This document shows, piece by piece, positions 31,844 to 40,366 of a stretch of 49,592 bases of DNA (position 1 is the stretch's first letter; each line of letters opens with the position of its first letter). The notes under the pieces were generated by a model that did not search any database, was not told where the DNA came from, and worked only from the letters and a program-made list of their open reading frames with translations. Source of the stretch: an uncultured Oscillospiraceae bacterium. GTDB lineage: Bacteria > Bacillota > Clostridia > Oscillospirales > Oscillospiraceae. The stretch spans positions 1 through 49,592 of the forward strand of contig CAJTQP010000011.1 of the NCBI GenBank assembly GCA_910578575.1, written 5' to 3'. The position numbers were made by a program, and so were the translations under genes.

Positions 31844-32615
31844 CCGAATCCCCCTCCCCACGCCCCAGGAGCGGGAGGCCGCCATCCGGCGCATTGCTGT
31901 CCAGGGCCTGGCCCCCCGGCAGCCCCTGTGGCGGCGGCTATCCCTGGAAGTGCTGTTCTTTGGAGTCCGGGACAGCCTGATCCTGGGGGGACTGCTCTTC
32001 CTCCTGGGGTTCGTCCTCGCCGCCGTCACCGCCAGGCTCTTGGCCAACAGCGGTGGCTCCCACTATCCCCCCGGCGACCCCCTGGCCCCCTTCAACGGCC
32101 TGCCGCCGGAGGGCCTGGCCCCCTTGGTGGTCCTCACCGCCCCCCTGCTCTACGGCGCACTCCAGGGCCTCACCACCTGGCAGGAACGGCTCCAGGGCAC
32201 CTTGGAGTGGAAACGCAGCTGCCTCATCACCCCGGAACTGCTCCTGGCCCTGCGCACGGCGGTGTTCGGTGGGGCCGCTGCCGGGGTGTGCGTGCCCATG
32301 AACTACCTGTTCTGGCGGCTCATGGGGGAACAGGGTTCCTTGTTCTGGATGTTGGGGGCCTCTTACGCCTGCCTGTTCCTCTACGCCGCCGGGACCCTGT
32401 TTCTAGGCCAGGGCAGCCTGGCCCTCCCGGCCCTGTGGCTGCTGTTTGGGGTGGTCTTGGCCCGGTGGAGGCTGGCGGCCCTGCTGCTCCTGTCCACCCC
32501 TGCCCTGCTGTGTTTTCTCATCGCCGCCGTAGCCCTGGGGCTGTTCCTGGCCCGTCTGCACCGTATCCTATCGGCAGCACAAAAAGGAGGTCATCTGGAT
32601 GGCACTGTCTGTTGA
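31836..32615 (+). CDS. membrane protein, putative anti-sigma factor
   Basis: A 259-residue protein with a charged N-terminal segment of about 45 residues and about six hydrophobic helices. It occupies the place where ECF operons normally encode the anti-sigma factor and overlaps the sigma gene by 8 nt. The N-terminus (PTPQEREAAIRRIAVQG) could serve as the sigma-binding arm. It lacks the HxxxCxxC motif of ZAS-type anti-sigma factors. The anti-sigma role is inferred from context only; it might instead be a third membrane part of the exporter. Confidence 0.6.
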   Translation: MNDRIPLPTPQEREAAIRRIAVQGLAPRQPLWRRLSLEVLFFGVRDSLILGGLLFLLGFVLAAVTARLLANSGGSHYPPGDPLAPFNGLPPEGLAPLVVLTAPLLYGALQGLTTWQERLQGTLEWKRSCLITPELLLALRTAVFGGAAAGVCVPMNYLFWRLMGEQGSLFWMLGASYACLFLYAAGTLFLGQGSLALPALWLLFGVVLARWRLAALLLLSTPALLCFLIAAVALGLFLARLHRILSAAQKGGHLDGTVC

Positions 32616-33453
32616 ACACGTCACGAAACGCTTTGGCAAATTCACCGCCCTAGAGGACATCACCCTCTCCTTCACCCCAGGGGTCTACGGGCTCCTGGCC
32701 CCCAACGGGGCGGGGAAAACCACCCTCATCAAACTGCTCACCACCCTGCTCTTCCCTACCCAGGGGCAGATTTTATGGGAAGGGGAGGACATTTTCTCCC
32801 TGGGGGAGCACTACCGGGCCCTGCTGGGCTACCTGCCCCAGCAGTTTGGCTACTACCCCAGCTACAGCCCCCGGCGCTTTTTGCGCTACGCCGCCGCCCT
32901 ACAATGCCTGCCCAAGGCCCAGGGGGCGGCGCGGGCGGAGGAGCTGCTGGCCCTGGTGGGCCTGTCGGAGGTGATGGACAAGCCCATGAAAACCTTCTCC
33001 GGGGGGATGCTCCAACGGGTGGGCATCGCCCAAGCCATGCTCACGGATCCGGCCATCCTCATCTTGGATGAGCCCACCGCCGGCTTGGACCCACGGGAGC
33101 GGGTGCGCTTTCGCAACCTGCTCCACAGCGTTGCGCGGGAGCGCATCGTCATCCTCTCCACCCACATCGTCTCGGACATCGAGACCATCGCCGGGCAGAT
33201 CGTCATGCTCCGGGACCACAGGCTCTTCTGCTGCGACAGCCCCGCCGGGGTGTGCCAAACATTCCGGGGGAAGATCTTTGAGCTGCCTCTGGGCCTCCCC
33301 CTAGCCCCAGGTCAACTGCTCCTCAGCCAGCGGCAGGGGGCGGATGGGGCGGTGCAGCGGCTGTACTGTCCGGAACCGCCCCCCGGCGGCGTGGCGGTGG
33401 AGCCGGGGCTGGAGGACGCCTTCCTGTCCATTTACCGGGAGGGAAGCCAATGA
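32599..33453 (+). CDS. ABC transporter ATP-binding protein
   Basis: A 284-residue ATPase. Walker A is APNGAGKTT (about residue 34), Q-loop LPQQFGYYP, signature SGGMLQRVGIAQ, Walker B ILILDEPTAGLDP and switch His STHIVSDIE. The type is that of ABC-2 exporters, such as bacitracin or lantibiotic exporters (BcrA/CcmA-like). ATG 32599 overlaps the previous gene by 17 nt and has AAAGGAGG. The C-terminal 70 residues after the core are poorly conserved and may contact the permeases. Confidence 0.93.
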   Translation: MALSVEHVTKRFGKFTALEDITLSFTPGVYGLLAPNGAGKTTLIKLLTTLLFPTQGQILWEGEDIFSLGEHYRALLGYLPQQFGYYPSYSPRRFLRYAAALQCLPKAQGAARAEELLALVGLSEVMDKPMKTFSGGMLQRVGIAQAMLTDPAILILDEPTAGLDPRERVRFRNLLHSVARERIVILSTHIVSDIETIAGQIVMLRDHRLFCCDSPAGVCQTFRGKIFELPLGLPLAPGQLLLSQRQGADGAVQRLYCPEPPPGGVAVEPGLEDAFLSIYREGSQ

Positions 33454-34598
33454 GGCTGCTGTGTTATGAGGGGCGCAAGCTGCTGGGCCTGCCTGTTTTA
33501 TGGGGCTTTCTGGTCCTGTGTCTGGCCTTCAACGGGCTGCTGTTGTATCAGCAAGAGGATCTCCGGGGCTGGTTCCACCAGGGCAGCGCCCTGGCCCAGA
33601 GCCTGGGGCAGAGGATGGACGCCGACTTTGTCCAGGCCCTGGCCCAGCGGCCCCGGAGCGCATACGATGACGCCGTCCTGGAGACCGCCCGGCAGGGGGG
33701 AAACGTCTTTGAGACCTTCCGCCTGGAGCGCCTGTGTGGCTATTACCAAAACGGGGTCTTGCAGCACAGCCCTTGGGCCCAGGAGAAGATGGAAGAGAAA
33801 TACGCCCAGCTGGCCCTCCGCCAGGCCCATCTGGCCGAAACCCAGGCGGCCCTGGACCTCTACGCCGGCCCCGCCACCCAGGCCGCCCACCAATTCCTCT
33901 ACGGCACCCTCTTCCGGGCCCTCACGGCGGAAGGGGCGATTTTGGGGATGTTAGGCAGCCTGTTCCTCCTGGGCTATGAGGGGATGCACCGCACCACCCT
34001 CACGGTGTACAGCAGCCGCACCGGGCGGCGGCGCTTGGTTTTGGTAAAACTGGCCGTCGGAGCCCTGGTGGCGGCGGGGCTGTTCCTGCTGCTATGTGCC
34101 GTGACCCTCGCCGCCTACTTCGCCCTGTGGGACTACAGAGGGGTCTGGGGGGCCAGCGTGTCCAGCCAGTTCAACTACATCACGGAGATGCTGGTCCAGC
34201 GGCCCTTCCTCTCCTGGGCGGACTTCACGGTGGGAGGGTATCTGGTGGCGGTGGTGGCCCTGGGGGCCCTCTTCTGTGGGGCCTGCGCCCTGCTGGCGGG
34301 GCTGGTGGGCATCCTGACCCCCAACGTCTACTATGCCGCCCTGCTGCTGCTCCTGCTGCTGTTGGGGGGCACCTATCTCCAAACTGCCGCCGCCCAGGGG
34401 GAGGCCTGGCAGGCCTATTTTCTCCTGAGCTTCCAGCCCACCGCCACCTGGCTGAACCTCTCCGGCTGGTTCACGGAGCTAGGGCTCAGCGCCCTGACCC
34501 CCTGGCAGGAGACCAAGGCCACCCTGCTGTGCCTGAGCCTGTTCGCCGGGGGCGGGAGCTTGGCGGCGTGGGCCGTCTCCAGAAAGGATGTGCGTTGA
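33450..34598 (+). CDS. ABC-2 type permease subunit
   Basis: A 382-residue protein with one N-terminal membrane helix, a large external domain of about 130 residues, and about five further helices (GMLGSLFLLGYEGMHRTTLTVYSSR marks the ABC-2 fold's coupling region). The ATGA overlap with the ATPase indicates coupled translation. It pairs with the next gene to form a heterodimeric exporter. The external domain is suited to binding a peptide or lipid substrate. Confidence 0.85.
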   Translation: MRLLCYEGRKLLGLPVLWGFLVLCLAFNGLLLYQQEDLRGWFHQGSALAQSLGQRMDADFVQALAQRPRSAYDDAVLETARQGGNVFETFRLERLCGYYQNGVLQHSPWAQEKMEEKYAQLALRQAHLAETQAALDLYAGPATQAAHQFLYGTLFRALTAEGAILGMLGSLFLLGYEGMHRTTLTVYSSRTGRRRLVLVKLAVGALVAAGLFLLLCAVTLAAYFALWDYRGVWGASVSSQFNYITEMLVQRPFLSWADFTVGGYLVAVVALGALFCGACALLAGLVGILTPNVYYAALLLLLLLLGGTYLQTAAAQGEAWQAYFLLSFQPTATWLNLSGWFTELGLSALTPWQETKATLLCLSLFAGGGSLAAWAVSRKDVR

Positions 34599-34599
34599 T

Positions 34600-35907
34600 A
34601 TGCGTCTGTTTCGACAGGAATTGTTCAAAATCCTCAACCCCCTGGTCTTGCTGGTGCTGGCCCTGGTGGGGGTGGTATACTTCTTCCTCTTCGCCTATTT
34701 TTCCATCGAGTATTTCAGCAATGGGGAGAACGCCAAGGCCCTCTTTACCCTCTCCAGCGGCTGGGCCCAACGCTACGGCACCACCCTGGAGCCGGAGGAG
34801 CGAGGGGAGCTGGAGGGGCAGCGGGCGGCCTTGCGGGCGGAGTTTGTCCAGCAGCTGGCGGCCTTTGCCCAAGGGCGGCTGGCGGCTCTAGAAGAAAGCC
34901 CCGCCGCCGGTGTGGGCGATCCCGCCCAGGAAGAGGAACGGCAGCGGGAGGTGGCGTTTTACCAAAACCTCCCCTTCCACGACTACGATGGGTTCCAGGC
35001 GTATAGCGAAGAGGCCAGGGCCTACCAGGACCGGGAGGAGGTCACCTCCTGGGAGGAACTCCAGGCGGTGTACCCCTACGCGGGACAAAACGGGCCCATC
35101 CCCACCGCCACAAATTATTTCCAAATCCAGGCCCTGGACAGCTTCCTGGAGGCCTATGACAACCTGGAACACAACAGTTACTACCAGACAGACGCCTTCC
35201 AGGCAGCCCCCCAGCAGCTCCAGGACCGTATCCGGGCCCTGGACGCCGGGGGCCGGGGCTACCTGCCCCAGTCGGTCCTGGACTCCACCAGCCAGTATGC
35301 CCAGCGCCTGGCCCTGTGGGTGGTGCTCAGCGTGGTGCTCCTGCTCTCCCCCACCCTGGTCCGGGACCGCCTCCACCGGATGCGGCCGATGCAGTGGGCC
35401 TCCCGTCAGGGACGGGTGCGGGTGCTCCGGGCCCAGATGGCCGCCGCCCTGGCCTGTGCCCTGCTGGTCACGGTGGTGGATCTGCTCTGCTACCTCTTCC
35501 CCTACCTGTCCCAAGGCCCCCTGCGCTTTCGGGACTTCTCCCTTTACAACCGCTACAGCGGCGCTTTGATCCCCTGGTTCGACTGGAGCTTTGGGGCATA
35601 CCTCCTGGTGCTGGCGGGGATGCTGCTCCTCTTGGGACTGGGGGCGGGGGCCCTGACGGTGTTTTTGTCCCAGTATAGCGGCAACTACGTGGCCATGCTG
35701 TTGAAGGCGGTGCCCTTGTTCCTGCTGGTAGGGGCCCTCTTCGCCCCCTGGGTGATGAAACGCGCCTTTTTCTACCGGACGGTTTGGGAGGATGGGACGG
35801 CCCTCCTGTTTCCGGGGGCGGAGTTTCTCTGTGTGCTGGCCCTGCTGGCTTTGGGGGCGGCCCTGTGCGGGCTGGCCTACCAGAGGCAGCGGCGGCGGGA
35901 GGTGTAG
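34600..35907 (+). CDS. ABC-2 type permease subunit
   Basis: A 435-residue membrane protein. It has an N-terminal helix (residues 10-35), an external domain of about 200 residues rich in acidic and aromatic residues, and about six C-terminal helices. Its layout mirrors the preceding permease, pointing to an ancient duplication. ATG 34600 is favoured because AAAGGATGT lies at proper distance; an ATG at 34588 touches that ribosome site. It begins one base after the previous stop and ends the five-gene operon. Confidence 0.85.
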   Translation: MRLFRQELFKILNPLVLLVLALVGVVYFFLFAYFSIEYFSNGENAKALFTLSSGWAQRYGTTLEPEERGELEGQRAALRAEFVQQLAAFAQGRLAALEESPAAGVGDPAQEEERQREVAFYQNLPFHDYDGFQAYSEEARAYQDREEVTSWEELQAVYPYAGQNGPIPTATNYFQIQALDSFLEAYDNLEHNSYYQTDAFQAAPQQLQDRIRALDAGGRGYLPQSVLDSTSQYAQRLALWVVLSVVLLLSPTLVRDRLHRMRPMQWASRQGRVRVLRAQMAAALACALLVTVVDLLCYLFPYLSQGPLRFRDFSLYNRYSGALIPWFDWSFGAYLLVLAGMLLLLGLGAGALTVFLSQYSGNYVAMLLKAVPLFLLVGALFAPWVMKRAFFYRTVWEDGTALLFPGAEFLCVLALLALGAALCGLAYQRQRRREV

Positions 35908-35964
35908 AGAAAAAGCTGTGGACGTTCTGGCCCAGACGTGATAAAATAAGGGGGAGAGAAGGGG

Positions 35965-36996
35965 ATGCCCATGGAGTGGGAGAGCACGACAGCCCAAGGG
36001 CTGCACATCACGCAGCTCAGCGCCCGCTATGACGCCGCCTGTAAACGGGTGCTGTCAGAAAAATCCATCCTGGCGTGGATCATGAAGTCCTGCCTGGAGG
36101 AGTATCAGGACTGCGATATCCGGGATATCGCAGAGAAGTATATTGAAGGGCAGCCCCAGATATCCTCCATTCCGGTGCTGCCGGACGAGGGCGGCACGGT
36201 GATCCAGGGGATGGACACCGCGGACAAATCCCTCCGGGAGGGAACCGTCACCTATGATATCCGTTTCCGGGCCATCGTCCCCGGCACTGGGGAGCGCATC
36301 AGCCTCATCATCAATGTGGAGGCACAAAATGATTACTACCCCGGTTATCCCCTCATCACACGAGGTGTATATTATTGTTGCCGGATGATCTCCTCCCAGT
36401 ATGGCCGGGAGTTCACCGGACCCGACTATGGGAAACTCAAAAAGGTCTATTCCATCTGGATCTGCATGAATCCGCCCAAAAACAAGGAAAATACCATCAC
36501 CCGCTACCGTCTGGTGGAGGAGCATCTGGTGGGCGAGGCCGTGGAGCCTGTGGGAAACTATGATCTGTTGTCCATCGTCATGCTCTGCCTGGGGAACCCA
36601 GAGGCGGAGGGCAAGGAAAGCGCCCTGCGGATGCTGGATGTGCTGTTCTCCGACGAGACCAGCGTGGCGGAGAAAAAGAAGATCTTAGCGGAGGAATATG
36701 ACATTCCCATGACACAGAAACTGGACCAGGAGGTGTCGTCTATGTGTAACTTAAGCGAAGGTGTTTTGCGCAAGGGCTTGACCAGAGGGATGGCACAGGG
36801 CCGCGCGGAAGGGTTGGCACAGGGTATGGCTAAGGGCCGCGTAGAAGGCCGCGCGGAGGGCCTGGCGGAGGGCATCTTATCCTCCATCCAGAGCCTGATG
36901 AAAAACCTGAATGTCTCGGTTGAGCGGGCTATGACGATCCTGGATATCCCCGAAGGGGAGCGGCAGGCGTACCTGGATCTCTTGCAAAAACAATGA
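35965..36996 (+). CDS. Rpn/PD-(D/E)XK nuclease family transposase-like protein
   Basis: A 343-residue protein of the PD-(D/E)XK transposase/Rpn group. The nuclease core shows YDIRFRAIV followed by ISLIINVEAQND, the D...ExQ arrangement, then YPLITRGVYYCCRMISSQYG. The C-terminal segment has head-to-tail GRAEGLAQGMAKGRVEGRAEG repeats, commonly seen in this family. E. coli Rpn proteins are recombination-promoting DNA nucleases; many Clostridial copies are degenerate, but this one appears full length. Starts at ATG 35965 after GGGGGAGAG; the ATG six bases on is an alternative. Confidence 0.8.
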   Translation: MPMEWESTTAQGLHITQLSARYDAACKRVLSEKSILAWIMKSCLEEYQDCDIRDIAEKYIEGQPQISSIPVLPDEGGTVIQGMDTADKSLREGTVTYDIRFRAIVPGTGERISLIINVEAQNDYYPGYPLITRGVYYCCRMISSQYGREFTGPDYGKLKKVYSIWICMNPPKNKENTITRYRLVEEHLVGEAVEPVGNYDLLSIVMLCLGNPEAEGKESALRMLDVLFSDETSVAEKKKILAEEYDIPMTQKLDQEVSSMCNLSEGVLRKGLTRGMAQGRAEGLAQGMAKGRVEGRAEGLAEGILSSIQSLMKNLNVSVERAMTILDIPEGERQAYLDLLQKQ

Positions 36997-37001
36997 TGCG
37001 G

Positions 37002-37038
37002 AACCCTCCGGGCTGGTATGGCTCGGAGGGTTTGTTTT
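37002..37038 (+). terminator. terminator of the Rpn-family gene
   Basis: Stem AACCCTCCG / CGGAGGGTT with a 13-nt loop, then TGTTTT. Confidence 0.82.
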
Positions 37039-37049
37039 CCCCTCGGATG

Positions 37050-37078
37050 TTGTCAAAATTTGCCGTGTGTGGTATGAT
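37050..37078 (+). promoter_or_regulatory. promoter of the polysaccharide deacetylase gene
   Basis: TTGTCA (37050-37055), 17-nt spacer ending TGTGG, TATGAT (37073-37078). Confidence 0.78.
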
Positions 37079-37110
37079 AAGGGCAAATCAACTCCGGAGG
37101 TTCCATTATT

Positions 37111-38859
37111 ATGAAGCGAACACTTGCCTGTTTCCTCTCTCTCCTCCTGCTGAGTACCCTGTTTTGTGTCCCTGCCCAGGCGGTGGGGGAGAAGCTCATT
37201 GCCATTACTTACGACGACGGCCCCGGTGCCCACACGGCCCGGCTTTTGGACGGCTTGAAGGAACGGGGCGCCCACGCCACCTTCTTTATGGTGGGCCAGA
37301 GCGCCGCCCGGTATCCAGACCTGGTCATCCGGGTATACCAGGAGGGCCATCAGGTGGCCAACCACAGCTATAACCACAGCCAGCTCACCAGCCTCTCTGC
37401 CCAGGGGGTGCGCAACCAGATCCAGAGCACCAACGCCGTCCTGGACCAGGCCTGCGGGGCGGGGAGCACGTATATGGTCCGGGCCCCCTACGGCAGCACC
37501 AACGCCTCGGTCCGCCAGGCGGTGGGGGCGCCGCTGGCCTTCTGGTCTGTGGACACCCTGGACTGGAAGACCCGCAACGCCACCTCTGTGAAAAACGCCG
37601 TGGTCAACGGGGCCAAGGACGGGGGCATCATTCTGGTCCATGACATCCACTCCACCACCGTGGACGGCACCCTGGCCGCCATTGACGTGCTCAAAGACCA
37701 GGGCTATCAGTTCGTCACCATCCAGGAGCTCTTCCGCCGCCGGGGCGTACCCCTGGAGAACGGGGTGCAGTACACCAGCTGTCCCCCCAACGGCATGGAC
37801 CTGGGGCCCGTCCAAGTCCCCAGCGTCACCGTGGAGCCCGCAGGGGACAAGCTCCGCCTGACCCTCAGCGCCCAGGAGGGGGCGGCCATCTACTACTCCA
37901 CCGACGGCGCTCCCCTGAACCAGGCCAGCGCCCGGTATACCGAGCCCCTGCTGGTGACACCCCCCTGTACCCTCCGGGCGGTGGCCGCCTTCAACATGAA
38001 TGGCAGCCGCAGTGAGGTGGTGGCCCAGGAATTCACCATGCCCATCACCCAGGCCCCCACCGCCTCCCTCCAGGAGGGCCAGGTGGCCCTGGACTGTCAG
38101 ACCCCCGGCGCATCCATCTCCTACACCCTCGCCGGGGCCCAGAGCAGCGACGGGACCCAGAGCTACACAGCGCCGATGGACCTCACCCCCGGCACCACCG
38201 TCACCGCCTGGGCCAGCGCCAACGGCTGTCTGGACAGCGCCCAGGTGCAGTACACCTATTCCCAGCTGAAAAACCTCTTTTCCGACGTCCATCCCCAGCA
38301 GTGGTTTTATAGTTCCATGGACCGGGCCGCCGCCGCGGGGTATCTGCAAGGGGGGCAGAACTGTGCCTTCCAGCCCAACGAAGGGATCACACGGGCCCAG
38401 CTTGTGACCATCCTCTACCGGGCCACCGCCGAGCTCCCTGACGGAAACGGTGCCCCGCTGCCCTTCCCAGACGTGCCGGCCTCGGCGTACTACTCCGGCC
38501 CTGTGATCTGGGCCTGGGAGGCGGGTTTGGTCCAGGGCTATGCGGACGGCGGCTTCCACCCCGACCAGCCGGTGAGCCGTCAGGAGTTGGCGCTGATTTT
38601 CTATCGTTACCTGCTCCACAGTGACGTGCTGCTGTCCAAAGGAGACGTGAGCGGGTTCCAGGACGCCGGCGCCATCCCCTCTTGGGCGGTCCAGGCGGTG
38701 GGGGAGCTCTCCGCCAGCGGCCTGCTGCAAGGGGACGCCCAGGGGAACTTCTCCCCGGCCACTACGGCCAGCCGTGCCCAAGCTGTCCAGCTTCTGCTGC
38801 GCTGTGTGGATTACATCACCGTGGAACACTTGCCCATGCCCCAGGAGCTGCGGCGGTGA
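37111..38859 (+). CDS. secreted polysaccharide deacetylase with three SLH repeats
   Basis: A 582-residue exported enzyme. The signal peptide ends PAQA at about residue 24. The NodB domain spans about 29-215, with metal-binding TYDDGPG (the DD motif), HSYNHSQ (the HxxxH motif), RAPYGS and a final LVHDIHS. A chitobiase-like beta-sandwich (about 255-310) is followed by a second linker domain. Three SLH repeats close the protein (LFSDVHPQQWFYSSM; PFPDVPASAYYSGPV; GFQDAGAIPSWAVQAV). It deacetylates peptidoglycan or chitin-like glycan and is held on wall polymer by SLH. ATG 37111 has CGGAGG. Complete. Confidence 0.95.
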   Translation: MKRTLACFLSLLLLSTLFCVPAQAVGEKLIAITYDDGPGAHTARLLDGLKERGAHATFFMVGQSAARYPDLVIRVYQEGHQVANHSYNHSQLTSLSAQGVRNQIQSTNAVLDQACGAGSTYMVRAPYGSTNASVRQAVGAPLAFWSVDTLDWKTRNATSVKNAVVNGAKDGGIILVHDIHSTTVDGTLAAIDVLKDQGYQFVTIQELFRRRGVPLENGVQYTSCPPNGMDLGPVQVPSVTVEPAGDKLRLTLSAQEGAAIYYSTDGAPLNQASARYTEPLLVTPPCTLRAVAAFNMNGSRSEVVAQEFTMPITQAPTASLQEGQVALDCQTPGASISYTLAGAQSSDGTQSYTAPMDLTPGTTVTAWASANGCLDSAQVQYTYSQLKNLFSDVHPQQWFYSSMDRAAAAGYLQGGQNCAFQPNEGITRAQLVTILYRATAELPDGNGAPLPFPDVPASAYYSGPVIWAWEAGLVQGYADGGFHPDQPVSRQELALIFYRYLLHSDVLLSKGDVSGFQDAGAIPSWAVQAVGELSASGLLQGDAQGNFSPATTASRAQAVQLLLRCVDYITVEHLPMPQELRR

Positions 38860-38884
38860 GTTCGCGGGTCCCATATCCGAAAAA

Positions 38885-38915
38885 GGGGGATTTCACCGTT
38901 TGGGTGAAATCCCCC
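38885..38915 (-). terminator. terminator of the DUF3788 gene
   Basis: Stem GGGGGATTTCACC (38885-38897) with its inverse (38903-38915). On the minus strand it is followed by TTTTT. It may also stop the convergent deacetylase transcript. Confidence 0.78.
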
Positions 38916-38931
38916 CCATCAGTCCCAATGA

Positions 38932-39345
38932 TTATTTCCGGTTGGGCCTTCTCTTGATCGCCAGCAATCTCATATAGTCCTCAAATTCCGTTGGATCCGT
39001 GGGCTCAAACATCACCCATTTCCCATCGTGATAGGTTTGGGCTTCCTCATATTGCCGGCAAACGGCAGGAGAGAGCGTATCTTTGATATCCTCAAATTTT
39101 GCCCTCTCCTGTTTCCCAAAGATAATCATGAAGCCAACACAATTCTTTTTTGCGTATAGGCTACAGAGGGTCTTTCCCCCTCGCCGGTACTTATACTCAT
39201 ACGTCCAGTTTTTGCCACCAGAATTCCATAATTGTTCCATATCGTATTTTTCATCGATCGCTGAACACAACCCTTGCCAAACTTCATACAAGGGTCGTCC
39301 AAGCAATTCCGTCATACTTGATTGGGATGGTATCGTTTCAAGCAT
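38932..39345 (-). CDS. DUF3788 family protein
   Basis: A 137-residue protein. The stretch WTYEYKYRRGGKTLCSLYAKK followed by a FGKQERAKFE segment is characteristic of DUF3788, a small cytosolic family of unknown function in Clostridia and Bacteroides. ATG 39345 is selected for its GGAGGAGAT site; the 25 codons before it cover the -10 box. The gene is AT-richer than its neighbours, suggesting recent acquisition. Confidence 0.82.
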   Translation of the reverse strand: MLETIPSQSSMTELLGRPLYEVWQGLCSAIDEKYDMEQLWNSGGKNWTYEYKYRRGGKTLCSLYAKKNCVGFMIIFGKQERAKFEDIKDTLSPAVCRQYEEAQTYHDGKWVMFEPTDPTEFEDYMRLLAIKRRPNRK

Positions 39346-39390
39346 ACTATCTCCTCCGCCAATATTGATTGAATTGATATCAGGGATCAA

Positions 39391-39420
39391 AGTATACCAC
39401 ACATAGGGGCGGAGTTTCAA
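39391..39420 (-). promoter_or_regulatory. promoter of the DUF3788 gene
   Basis: Minus-strand TTGAAA, 18-nt spacer ending TGTGG, TATACT. Confidence 0.65.
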
Positions 39421-39482
39421 CTATCGTTTAATGGAATCCCCTGTTACACGCCTGTAGCCACGCTACCCCCTCTGAAAGCGAA

Positions 39483-39530
39483 CGCTGTCAAATTTCTATT
39501 GTTGACAGCGGTTTTTTTATCGCGTATACT
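39483..39530 (+). promoter_or_regulatory. overlapping terminator hairpin and proB promoter
   Basis: CGCTGTCA (39483-39490) pairs with TGACAGCG (39503-39510), followed by GTTTTTTT: a rho-independent terminator. The 3' arm contains TTGACA (39502-39507), and 17 nt later comes TATACT (39525-39530), an almost perfect promoter for proBA. Confidence 0.8.
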
Positions 39531-39583
39531 AGAGAGAGTATGTAAACAATGTATGAATTTTTTGTTAGGAGGTGTGCTGTCCC

Positions 39584-40363
39584 TTGCGCAATCAACGTAT
39601 CGTGGTAAAGATCGGCACCTCCACCCTGGCCCACCCCACAGGCCTTTTGAACCTGCGGCGGGTGGAGGGCTTGTGCCGGGTCCTCAGCGATCTGAAAAAT
39701 GCCGGGCATGAGCTGATCCTGGTCTCCTCCGGGGCCATCGGCATGGGGATGGGGAAGCTCTCCCTCCACCGGCGGCCAGAGGACACCCCCGGCAAGCAGG
39801 CCGCCGCCGCCGTGGGCCAGTGCGAATTGATGTACACCTACGACAAGGCCTTTTCCGAATACAACCACACCGTGGCCCAGATCTTGCTCACCGCCGCGGA
39901 CGTGAACCATCCGGACCGCTTTGCCAACTTTCGCAATACCATGGGCCGCCTGTTGGAGCTAAAGGCCCTGCCCATCATCAACGAGAACGACACCGTGGCC
40001 ACAGAGGAGCTGGGCATCGGGGACAACGACACCCTGGCCGCCATTGTGGCCGTGAGTATGGAGGCAGACCTGCTGGTCCTCCTCTCGGACATCGACGGGC
40101 TCTACACCGCCGACCCCCACACCCACCCCGACGCCGCCCTCATCCGGGAGATCCCTGTCCTCACCCAGGAGATCCTGGCCCTGGCGGGGGGCGCCGGTTC
40201 CCGGCTGGGCACCGGGGGGATGGCCACCAAGCTCCATGCCGCCCAAATCTGTATGGATGCCGGCTGCGACATGGTCATCGCCAACGGCGCTGACCCCACA
40301 TTGCTCTATGAAGCCGCCGCCGGCCGCAGTGCCGGTAGCCGCTTTTGCGGAAAGCGAGGCTAA
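39584..40363 (+). CDS. proB: glutamate 5-kinase without PUA domain
   Basis: A 259-residue amino-acid kinase that makes gamma-glutamyl phosphate from glutamate and ATP, the first step of proline synthesis. Marks: VVKIGTSTL, SSGAIGMGM, NENDTVATEELGIGDNDTLAA, LLSDIDGLYTADP, GTGGMATKLHAAQ. The C-terminal PUA domain of longer ProB proteins is absent, as in many Clostridia. The start is taken as TTG 39584, 11 bases after AGGAGG; GTG 39572 lies within that ribosome site. The next gene, proA, starts 3 bp after the stop. Confidence 0.95.
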   Translation: MRNQRIVVKIGTSTLAHPTGLLNLRRVEGLCRVLSDLKNAGHELILVSSGAIGMGMGKLSLHRRPEDTPGKQAAAAVGQCELMYTYDKAFSEYNHTVAQILLTAADVNHPDRFANFRNTMGRLLELKALPIINENDTVATEELGIGDNDTLAAIVAVSMEADLLVLLSDIDGLYTADPHTHPDAALIREIPVLTQEILALAGGAGSRLGTGGMATKLHAAQICMDAGCDMVIANGADPTLLYEAAAGRSAGSRFCGKRG

Positions 40364-40366
40364 TTT

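Noticed and set aside
36780..36880. GRAEGLAQG-type repeats considered as a separate element
   Set aside because: Such tails are an ordinary feature of the PD-(D/E)XK transposase/Rpn family.
36877..38874. 665-codon open frame antisense to the deacetylase gene
   Set aside because: The plus strand encodes NodB and SLH domains; the minus frame is a low-complexity GC-rich shadow without motifs or a ribosome site.
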